Part shown: positions 55,015 to 64,000 of the stretch, in pieces | How positions within the stretch are numbered: the first letter of the stretch is position 1 | Layout of the letters: each line of letters opens with the position of its first letter | Assembly: GCA_037013495.1 (NCBI GenBank) | Contig: CM072810.1 | Coordinates: forward strand, 58,390,843-58,454,842 | Length of the DNA stretch: 64,000 nt | From: Hippophae tibetana | Lineage: Eukaryota; Streptophyta; Magnoliopsida; Rosales; Elaeagnaceae | Direction of reading: 5' to 3' | Notes under the pieces: model-generated | What the model was told of the DNA's origin: nothing | Seen by the model: only the letters and a program-made list of their open reading frames with translations | Database searches by the model: none | Position numbers and translations under genes: made by a program

Positions 55015-56954
55015 TTTAGGTAATTTTCTGTTATTTATTTTATTTACTTAATTTTATTGTTTATTTTAGTTTAATACTTTTTAAATTGTTAAAACTAAAA
55101 ATGTTTGTTGAGATGTTAGAAGTTCACAGCGATCTGTCTGTATACACTTTAAATGATGAATATGATGAATGCACCTGCATTTCTCCATTACTACTTGCAC
55201 ATTCTCAGGAAATAGGTAATCTTTCTTCTCTTTTCTCTTTATCTTTAATTTATAGTTGTTACATTGAGGACAATGTAAGTTCTAGGTTGGGGGTGGTGAA
55301 AAGTTACCATGCATAATTAGAAAAAAAAAAGGATTTAACAATTTAAAAATAAAAAAAAATAATAAAAATTTTATGTTCACATTTTCATTTTTTTTATTTT
55401 ATTTTTGTTTTATGTGATTTAGTAATTTAAAAAAAAATTATTAAATATTTTCTCACAAAAATTTATCATTTCTTTAAATCAAATTTAAGTAAATAGTTAA
55501 GTCTTTTGTACTGTTAGATTAATTTTTGAAAACATATCATGAAATATTTTGTAATTATTTTTGATAATTAGTTAGTTTTTGTCATAACTAGTATTTCTTG
55601 ATAAAATGTAGAAATTATATTAAACCCAAAATCGGTGTTTATGAATTTTTTTTAGTGGAGATTACCTTTGTGAGATATAATTTGAGCCTAATATCTTTTA
55701 TTCAGAGTGAACTATATATTTTTTCTACTCCAAACACATTTCTTATTTATTCAAATTTTAGATGATCTCTATAGGTATTAGCATTGAATGTATGAATTTT
55801 TTCTCATCTTAATAGAGTATCATATATTTTTTATTATTATTTTTGTTTAGATTAAATGATTTGAGTAGAAATTGATAGTATATGCTTATATCTCATTCAT
55901 GCATGACTGCTACAAAAAAACAAAAAAAAAGACATATATGGGGTTACCTAAACCAAGATCAAACAGAAAAGCCATAAAATTAACCACTCACCAAATTCCA
56001 AAAAAATGTACAATGTGTACATGGGTTGACTCTCTAAAATATACATATATTGAAAAAAAATATAGAGAGATAAAAAATATAGTATCATCTACATACTATG
56101 ACCCACATTGCCTACAAAGTTGTGAGTAAAGGCTAAATACAAAAGAAAGATATAAGAAGTAATTCCCTAAAAAGTCATTGCAATTTCTTCATTGGTAAAA
56201 AGCATATATCTTGAAATTCTTTCTTAATGAGTTTGATTTATGCATGAAAATAATTTTTATATATGATATCTTTATAATTTATACATTCGATTCCTTTCAT
56301 GAGATCAATGTTAAAATAACACTTTGAGCCTTTATTCTTTATACATATGCGAACATATTAGTTCATTTCTATACATCAACTCTTTCGCATATAAATTAGT
56401 ATGAGTGTTTGAACCCATAGGATTCAGTGTTTTGAGAGTATTGACTTGTGAGGAATAGAGTCGAAGCGAATTCTGATTCATGACACTGAAATTGGATAAA
56501 ATTAAATTGATACATTTTTGATATGAAATATGAAAATGATTTTCGACTAATTATTATAATAAAATCATGATTGTTTAAAGAGATTAAAATAACTTATGCT
56601 TGAGATTTTAATTATGATCTTAAAGGAGATTAAAAAAGTATGAGATATTTTTGTGATATGTTGTTTTCTTTTATTCTTAAATTAATTTTTGATTTTTTTG
56701 TAATTTTAGTTTTTGATTTGATTGTTTTTATTGTTTCTTTTCATTTTTACATTTAGTTCAATGTTTGTGGGTATCATTACTGAAAACCCTCACGAGACTC
56801 AAACTCGTCCACTAGGGCAACCTAGGGGTTTAACGGCTTGTTGCATAGGCTAAATGCAACCGTTTCAATCCACGAAAGTGATTTAGGATAGTTTAATTTT
56901 TAGTTTTTATCGCTTCTCTTGCTAAGGGACTAGTAAGAAGCTGGTTGGGGGTTG
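55015..56954 (+). other. 3' region of non-autonomous family-X element
   Basis: Non-coding and closely similar to 32040-33844. Ends in the purine tract GGTTGGGGGTTG next to the 3' LTR. Short frames such as 55086-55316 and 55872-56129 are not conserved as proteins. Confidence 0.75.
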
Positions 56955-58707
56955 TGATGAGTGCTCAAAAAGCACTAAAATAACCATGATTTTATGCACA
57001 TTAATTGATTAAAAATATATATATATTTATATGTTTTATCATATATTTATATAAATTTGTCTTTTTTGGAATCACGGGTATTTTTATTGTTTTTAAGGTA
57101 TTTTGGCTTAAAAACGCAACTTAAAAACTCAAAGAGGAATACTGGAAGCAATACATCACAAATATATTAATAAATAAATGGGGAAAGGTTAACAAATATG
57201 GAAAAATTGGACAAAATGGGTCAAAAAGGACAAAAATGTCAGAAAGGAGAAAATCGCCCCCCGTCATGCTGACATCATCAAATGACGTCAGCAATCACTA
57301 ATCCGCGTTTTTACATTTTTTTAACATTTTTTTCTCTACTTTTTTCTCTCCATCCTCACCTATAAATACCCTCATTCCCTTCACTTCAAAACACACCTTC
57401 AAAACACACTTCTCTCTTCTTTCTTTCTCTCTTTTTAGTTTGCTTTAGTTTTTCTTAGTTTTTCTTATGTTTTCTTAGTTTTTAGTTTTTCTTAGTTAAT
57501 TTCTCTTAGATTTAGAGTTCTTCCCTTTTTGGGAAGAACTAGTTATGTTTTTGTAATATTTTAGCTTTTTTATTCAATAAATGGGAGTGCAAATTCCGCT
57601 TGGAGTTTTTCCAGCAACGGGAATAGCGTCGAAGTTCTGTAAGGATTTTATTTTCTTTATAGTTATTTTTATGCTTTATTCTTACATGTTATATTTAATT
57701 TGTCTGTGGTTAAATTTAACTGTGCTGGCTGTTTAGTAAACATGATGTAATAATGACGTTGTTACGCTTGCGAAATATTAAATAGGTAAAAATCTCTAAA
57801 ATGAATTGATTTTATTTTTATTCATGATTTTATATTAAGAATGTTAGAGAGAAATATATTATTTTTCATTACAAACTTAAACCTGAAAATTAGATTTTAA
57901 GGTTTAGTTATCCGGTCTAATTTAGAGTAGTGCTCTTTTATTTGATGGTACAATCGCCCGGTAGTTAGAGTGAAGCTCTATTTCAAAAGTTTTTATAAGA
58001 ATTATTATCTGAAAATGTATTGACAACATGTTTTCGGTAGTGGTTTTAAAACTTGAAAGTTAGTACTCGGATAGCTAAATTCTTAGGTTTAATTTGGACA
58101 CCTTGAATAAAGTTTAAACTGTCTAACCCCACCAAAGGTGGCATTTAAATTGTTCATTTTCAATCTCTTAGAAAAAAGAATTAATTTAATGAGACAAATT
58201 AGTTATCAACCCCACCCATAGGTGTTAATTGATTTGTTTAGTTAACAAAGAATATCTAACCCCACCAAAGGTGGTATTCATACAAAAAAGGGAGAATCAA
58301 TAAATATCAATTCATATCTTTAATAACCTAGATAATATGAGCAAGCATAATTAACTTAGTTATTATATCCATAAATACTCCGCCATTATAAATGATAAAA
58401 TTTGCATGAATGTTTATTGAATCTATGTTTATTTTTATGTAAGTAGATTAAAAACACAAAAACCCCAAAATATCGTGACAGGATGTTTAGGATTTAATTT
58501 CGTTTTTAGAAGTTTGAATAATAAATTAAAAACCACATACATTCCTTCCTTAGATCGACCTTGGGAGTATACTTATCATTTTCTACGAAATGATTCGTGC
58601 ACTTGTGAGAGTTTTATAAATATTAAAACCAAAGTATTGGCTAGAATCGGCGATGCCGGTTTTCGCTCATCAAGTTTTTGGCGCCGTTGCCAGGGATTTG
58701 GTCATCA
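56955..58707 (+). repeat. 3' LTR of non-autonomous family-X element
   Basis: TGATGAG...CGCTCATCA (to 58672) plus the 35-bp extension with the primer-site copy (58673-58707), directly followed by the target duplication GTATG. Confidence 0.9.
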
Positions 58708-60207
58708 GTATGGAAGGAAGCCATGCAAGAAGAACTTAAAGCCCTAGATCAACACAACACATAGAGCATCACCAAACTTCTAAAAGGCAAGAAAATTGTG
58801 GGTTGCAAATGGATCTATAAGCTCAAATTCAAGTCAGATGGATCAATTGAGAGGTATAAAGCAAGATTGGTGGCTCGGGGATTCACTCAAACATTCGAGG
58901 TGGATTACAAAGAAAAATTTGCACCTGTTGCAAAAATGAACACAGTAAGAGTGCTACTGTCTGTGGCTGTAAACAAGGGGTGGTCCATATACCAAATGGA
59001 TGTGAAGAATGCATTCTTGCATGGTGATCTCAAAGAAGAAGTCTATATGAAATTGCCACTTGGGCATCCTCAAAGCAATGAACTGGATTTAGTGTGCAAA
59101 TTGCACAAATCCATTTATGGTTTGAAACAGTCCCCACGAGCTTGGTATGCCAAGCTAAGCTCAATTCTCACTAGTGTTGGTTTCAAAAGCAGCAATGTCG
59201 ATTCCTCACTATTTGTTCGCACAGGAGCTATGGGAAAATTGGTTGTGCTGATTTATGTAGATGATCTGATAATTACAAGTGATAATGCTGACGAGATTTT
59301 CAACCTCAAACAGTCCCTCAGACAAAGGTTTGCAATTAAAGACCTTGGGATATTGAAGTACTTTCTTGGTATAGAAATGGCAACCTCGCACAGGGGACTC
59401 TTTCTTAACCAAAGGAAATATGTCCTAGATTTGCTTAAGGAAGCTAACATGAGCGATGCTAAACCAGCCATTACCCCTCTTGACAGCAAGCTCAAACCTA
59501 GCTTGAAGGGCACGCCACTCATGGATATAAGTTATTACCAACGACTGGTTGGTAAGTTGATCTACCTAACAATCACCAGACCTAACATCACATATTCTGT
59601 AAGTATTGTGAGCCAATTCATGCACTCCCCGACACTTGAGAATTTGACCCTTGTTAAAAGGATCTTACGCTACTTAAAAGGATTAGTGGGTCGTGGTATT
59701 ATCATGAAGAAGAATGACAACACACAAATCATGGGGTATTGTGATGTTGATTGGGCAGGGAATGCAATTGATCGCAAGTCCACCACTAGCTACTGTACAT
59801 TTGTCGGTGGAAACTTGGTCACATGGAAGAGTAAGAAGCAAACTGTCATTTCTAGATCAAGTGCCGAAGCAAAGTATCGTGCAATGGCTTCAACTGCGTG
59901 TGAGTTGATATGGCTTAAAGGTCTTCTGTGTGATTTAGGTGTTCCTACAACTCTTCCTATGTCCTTATTTTGTGACAATCAGGCAGCTGTGCATATAGCA
60001 TCAAACCCAGTGTTTCACGAGAGGACGAAACACATTAAAGTTGATTGTCATTACGTTCGTGAACAAGTTCAATCACAGGTGATTCAGACACATTATACAA
60101 GAAGCTTCGACCAACTGGCTAACATCTTCACCAAGCCCTTGGCTTCTCATCAATTTCAACGACTTTTGTCCAAACTTGGATCCATAAACCTTCTGGATCC
60201 AGCTTGA
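58708..60207 (+). pseudogene. copia reverse transcriptase and RNase H region
   Basis: Continues the copia pol after the family-X insertion. Reverse transcriptase has GCKWIYKLKFKSDGSIERYK, QMDVKNAFLHGDL and the catalytic YVDD; RNase H has GYCDVDWAGNAIDRKS and SRSSAEAKYRAMA, and the C-terminus ends in TKPLASHQFQRLL. Most of it (58798-60207) is one open frame of 469 codons. Confidence 0.9.
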
Positions 60208-60214
60208 GAGGGAG

Positions 60215-60551
60215 TATTGGATATTAGTCCTTAATTCAAAGAATAAAACAAGGATCTTAATTCAAGGAATAAAACAAGGAGCTTAATTCAAGGAGTAAAA
60301 CAAGGAATCCTTAATTCAAGGAGTAAAACAATGAATCCTTAATTCAAGGAGTAAAACAAGGAATCTTTAATTCAAGGAGTAAAACAAGGAATCCTTAATT
60401 CAAGGAGTAAATCAAGGAATGCTTAATATCAAGAGTAATTGAAGGAGTAAAATTTCCTTATAAATAGCTATACAATTGTAATGAAAACATGAAGAAAATA
60501 ATACAAACTAGAGAACTCTTTTGTGTGGAGTTATTTCTTGTTTTTTCAACA
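60215..60551 (+). repeat. 3' LTR of plus-strand copia element
   Basis: 337 bp matching 48220-48530 and carrying one more copy of the ~28-bp repeat. Preceded by the purine tract GAGAGGGAG, followed by the target duplication TCTAT. Confidence 0.9.
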
Positions 60552-62870
60552 TCTATCATCATACAAACCTCCAAGTCACAGCAAATCCTTACAAGGAGAG
60601 TTGAACATATGGTTTAAGAACTAAACTCTAAAAAATGGTGCCATTTAGATACATCAAAATCCTCTTCACAATCAAACAATGTGGTTATAATGGTTTGTTC
60701 ATAAACTGGAAAACTTTATTGACAGCATAGCTTAAGCCAGACATAATGATTGTGAGATACTGAAGAACCCTTACCACGCTTCCATAATGTGATGGATTAT
60801 GATGTGGATCTCCTATATGAGTATATAGAAGATAGTCAGATCCTATAAGGGAATTACAAGGCTCAGATGTATGCATACCAGTCTTAAGTAGTAAGTCTCG
60901 AGCATATTTAGATTGAGTAAGCAACAAATCACCTCTAGATAAATATATACCTTAATACCAAGAAAGAAGTGAAGGAGAAGAAGATATTTTAGTGCAAGTT
61001 GAGTGATGAGAGTGGAAATTATGGACTAAACTTATCCCTCATCATTACATATGACAATAATGCCATCAACATAAATAAGGATATAAGTAGTAGAAGCACT
61101 AATAAATCTAAAGAATAGAGTTGTATCTACTTTAGATTGTATGAAACCAATGGCTTTAAGAGTTAAAGTGAGAGTGTCTAACCATGCCTTTAGTGCCTAT
61201 TTAGTCCTACAAATAGCTTTGTTCAATTTGCACATATAATCAGGAAAGAGTGGATCCTTAAGAAATCATTATTGATGTCTAGTTGATGTAATTTCTGTTT
61301 GAAAGAGAGGACAATAGTTAGAACAACATTAATGGTCACCTATTTAACTATAGGATTGAATGTTTTAGAAAATCAAAGTTAGGGATTTGATCATACCCTT
61401 TAGCCACAACATGAGACCTCCTTTTGCCTATGGTATTGTTTGGTAATCTTTTGACATGAAAGATCCATCAAGCCCTAATAATTCTTCTGTCTTTAGGTCT
61501 TAGAATTAAGGTCCAAGTTTTATTTCTAATTAATGCATCAAATTCTTATTGCATTGATTCTCTCCATAAAGTTTTAGATAAAGCTTGCTTGAGGATTAAA
61601 GGTTTTTCCATTGAAAGATCTAATTGGACTGAAAAAGTTTTGGGTTTATGGATACCATCCTTAGTTCTTGTTATCATAGGATGAATATTGGAAACATAAG
61701 AAGATGAAAGTGTATTAGGTACTGAAGATTATAAGGAAGGTTTAGAATTTAACTAAGAAGCTAACTAAAAATTGGACTGAGAATTTGGTTCAGAACAAGA
61801 CAAAGTTGGATATGGAACTAAGGTATGAGGAAGAAAGAGAATAGTAAAATCTTGCTCACGAGAAGATGAAATAGGAACTGTACCTATATTAATGACTTCT
61901 ATAGATGGCATAGAAGAAGACACGAGATGGACATAAGACATTACAGTTTTAACCACAACTGACACAGTTTTGGTAGGTTGAATGAGAGGGATTATTTGGT
62001 TAGAGTTTATTTTATTAGCAAAAGAAAAAATATATTCATCAAATAAGACATCCCTAATGGAGGACTTTATATCCTTTATGTCTAGAAAATAACCAACAAA
62101 AGTACATGGTCAAGATCTTAGTTGAAGTTTGTGTTAAGCATATGGCCTTAAATAGGGGTAGTAAAGACAAACAAAGACTTTAAAGAAAGAATAATATGGT
62201 GATCATTAAAACAACATTTCAAATGGTGACTTATCATGAAGATTAGAGCTATGCAACCTATTAATGAGATAGGTGCTGGAAAAATAGGCTTCATCCCAAA
62301 ATATTTTAGGTAAGGATGTATGTAACAACATTGCCATTACTAGCTCAACAATATGTTTGATTTTTCTCTTAGCCAATCCATTCTACTCATGAGCATTAGG
62401 ATAGGCTATATGGTGGAAAATACCAGCAGTTGTTAGGATAGATGTAATACCTTGGAGCTCTCCTTCCTAATCACTATGAAGTGTTTTAATTTTGCATTCT
62501 AATTGAAAGGCATGGAAAATCACTTTTTCATTTAAGGAAATAGATTCAAGTGAAACATGAAAATTGATCAACAAAATGAATATAATACTGATATACATTT
62601 ATTGACACAATTGGTGCAACCGAAACATTAGAGTGAACAATATGAAGAGGTGTTGTGGTATAGTGAGTTTTGCAAGTGTATGAAATTTTGTGACTTTTGC
62701 TAATTTGACATGCTTTGCATAATAAAGAAAGGTCTTTCTCATCTTGGTAAGCAATGTTATTGTGAGCCAAAGATTTTCTTTAATCAGTAGAGAGGTATGA
62801 CCAAGCCTCTAATGCCAAAGGGATAAGGTATGATTGGCATGAGAAAGAAAACTATATGTAAGGAACTTAA
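60552..62870 (-). pseudogene. pol remnants of the minus-strand copia fossil
   Basis: Minus-strand copia sequence: reverse transcriptase C-terminal part (QSKYARDLLLKTGMHTSEPC, then YGSVVRVLQYLTIIMSGLSY at 60685-60927), a long decayed stretch over the rest of reverse transcriptase and integrase, and the pre-integrase zinc motif and integrase start (CKACQISKSHKISY, at 62546-62770). Many breaks. Confidence 0.7.
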
Positions 62871-63301
62871 TGTTGGAGATTGTTATAAAGCTCCTTAATT
62901 TAAGGAGTAAATTAAGGAGCAAAACAAGGAGTTTAATTCAAGAAGCATTCAAGGAATCATTAATTTAAGGAGTAATTCAAGGAGTGAATTTTCCTATAAA
63001 TAGATGTGTAATTATAATGAATTAATCAACCAAGTGTTCATTCCAATTGAGAAAAAAGCTTAGAGAGAAAAGCTTTTGTGAGAGAAAAATTGAGAGTAAT
63101 TTTCTTAGGTGTAATTGGGTTGTGATTTGTGAGTGTTGTAAACACCTTGTGTAATTTCTCCCATTTTAGTAAAAAGATCTGCAGCAGGTCCGAAGACGTA
63201 AGCAAGATTGGCTGAATTCTATTATCAAATTTGTATGTTATTTTGTCTATTTTACTTTTTCATAAATCTGGCTTATCGAGAATTTGTGTAATTTCCCAAC
63301 A
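62871..63301 (+). repeat. 5' LTR of right-edge copia element
   Basis: 431 bp, perfect TGTTGG/CCAACA terminal inverted repeat. Irregular AAGGAGTAA / AAGGAGCAA units at 62890-62990, TATAAATA near 62995. Confidence 0.9.
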
Positions 63302-63303
63302 AC

Positions 63304-63315
63304 TGGTATCAAAGT
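63304..63315 (+). other. primer-binding site, tRNA-iMet type
   Basis: TGGTATCAAAGT begins 3 bases after the LTR. Confidence 0.8.
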
Positions 63316-63477
63316 TTTTGGTGGTGATTTCTGTCATTTTCTTGCAAGGATACTATTCATATGAATAGTGAAATTTTGTCAACGATATTTTTTCATTGAC
63401 GGATGTGTTCTAATACATAGTGGTTTGCAGAAATAGTCAGAAACGATCCGGAGGAAGTCAGATTTGAGTGGGAGCAA

Positions 63478-64000
63478 TGGCCGCAGATGAAGGAAAGGTG
63501 AAACTCGAGAAAATCGATGGCATAGATTTTTGGTTTTGGAAAATGTAGATAGAGGATTATCTGTATCAAAGAAATCTATATCAACCTCTCTCAGGGAAGA
63601 AGCAATAGGTTATGAAGGAAGAAGATTGGAATCTTCTAGACAGACAAGCCCTCGAAGTTATTCGATTGACGCTATCCTGTAATGTTACTTTCAACATAGC
63701 AAAGGAAAAGACCACGGCAGGTCTCATGGAAGCTCTCTCCAATATGTATGAGAATCCATCAACCTCAAACAAAGTGCACTTGATGAGACATTTGTTCAAT
63801 TTTTGGATGACGGAAGGCGCATCGGTTGCTCAACATCTCAATGAACTCAACACAGTCACAACCCAGTTAAGTTCAGTGGAAATTGAATTCGATGAAGTAC
63901 GAGCATTGATACTTTTGTCTTCTTTACCAGAAAGATGGAATGCTACTGTCACGGCTGTGAGTAGCTTGTCAAGAAGCAATAAGTTGAAATTTGATGATGT
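63478..64000 (+). pseudogene. copia gag, N-terminal part
   Basis: Begins MAADEGKVKLEKIDG. It shows the copia gag domain with LMEALSNMYENPSTSNKVHL and the HLNELNTVTTQLSSVEIEFD and ALILLSSLPERWNATV stretches, typical of the TNT1-related group. Not fully open, and cut by the window end. Confidence 0.8.

Larger units (their letters stand above)
51384..58707 (+). mobile_element. non-autonomous family-X element with primer site captured in both LTRs
   Basis: 7.3 kb with perfect target duplication GTATG (51379-51383 and 58708-58712). LTRs 51384-53137 (1754 bp) and 56955-58707 (1753 bp) differ by eye at only about two positions per hundred, so it is young and complete in structure. The interior (53138-56954) has no gag or pol, but keeps the primer site, a long leader repeat array, the twin-hairpin module, the paired-hairpin module, the 3' region and the purine tract. 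Both LTRs lack the GC-rich cassette and carry a 35-bp extension containing a copy of the primer site. Confidence 0.95.
48220..60551 (+). mobile_element. Ty1/copia retrotransposon (plus strand), split by a family-X element
   Basis: LTRs 48220-48530 and 60215-60551, with target duplication TCTAT at 48215-48219 and 60552-60556. Primer site TAGTATCAGAGC at 48531-48542 (tRNA-iMet type); purine tract GAGAGGGAG before the 3' LTR. Gag, protease and integrase lie left and reverse transcriptase plus RNase H right of the family-X insertion at 51384-58707. About 5 kb without the insertion, normal for copia. The two LTRs are very similar apart from the number of short repeats, and the coding region has only a few breaks, so it is fairly young. 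Confidence 0.9.
47816..62870 (-). mobile_element. Ty1/copia fossil (minus strand), host of two later copia elements
   Basis: RNase H sequence and a purine tract (minus strand TTTTGAGGGGGGATC) at 47816-48219, and reverse transcriptase, integrase and pre-integrase sequence at 60552-62870, belong to one element. The two halves meet in frame-like fashion at the TCTAT duplication that flanks the plus-strand copia element 48220-60551. The right end is cut by the copia element at 62871 and its 5' LTR is outside the window. Broken in many places. Confidence 0.75.
62871..64000 (+). mobile_element. Ty1/copia retrotransposon, 5' part (runs off the window)
   Basis: LTR 62871-63301 (TGTTGGAG...CCCAACA), primer site from 63304 and a gag region from 63478 to the window end. 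The sequence before the LTR (CTTAA) would be the left target duplication. The LTR has AAGGAGTAA-type repeats related to those of the copia element at 48220, so the two are cousins. Confidence 0.85.

Overview
This window is plant nuclear DNA, almost certainly from an angiosperm and probably a eudicot. It is AT-rich and consists almost entirely of nested LTR retrotransposons. I found no host gene, rRNA, tRNA or CRISPR array. The evidence for a plant is a set of plant-specific lineages: Athila-type Ty3/gypsy elements with a tRNA-Asp primer site, a Tat-type Ty3/gypsy element with an antisense ORF, a Sirevirus-like Ty1/copia element and three other Ty1/copia elements primed by initiator tRNA-Met. 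I could not name the species.

Left nest (about 1.8-46.4 kb), from outside in. (1) A small minus-strand LTR element (1781-46357). (2) A Sirevirus-like copia fossil on the minus strand (3892-46200, target duplication ATCTC) sits in its right LTR. (3) A plus-strand Tat-type gypsy fossil (about 8262-38996) sits in the copia reverse transcriptase. (4) Two insertions of one Athila-type family, here called family X, sit in the Tat element: 9565-17048 (duplication ATTTG) and 18222-34783. (5) The second of these carries two solo LTRs of the same family: 22537-24479 (TCACC) and 29434-31505 (minus strand, GAGCC). A further family-X insertion, 41374-43712 (CTAAG), lies in the Sirevirus-like fossil.

Right nest (about 47.8-64 kb). 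A minus-strand copia fossil holds a plus-strand copia element (48220-60551, TCTAT). That element is split by a family-X member without gag or pol (51384-58707, GTATG). Another plus-strand copia element begins at 62871 and leaves the window.

Family X is the unifying theme. Its LTRs are 1.75-2.08 kb, run TGATGAG...CTCATCA, and carry a TATA box preceded by tandem TGACGTCA-type sites and, in most copies, by a GC-rich cassette that differs in every copy. The copy at 18222 carries two related gag genes and a pol. The copies at 51384 and 9565 have no coding region but keep several small hairpin-forming modules, some with compensatory base changes, as expected if they are packaged and copied by proteins made in trans.

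The most unusual observations are two independent family-X insertions (9565-17048 and 41374-43712) whose two outer ends are both the 5' (U3) end of the LTR, in opposite orientation, each inside a perfect 5-bp target duplication. The 51384 element is also notable because a copy of the primer-binding site has become part of both its LTRs.
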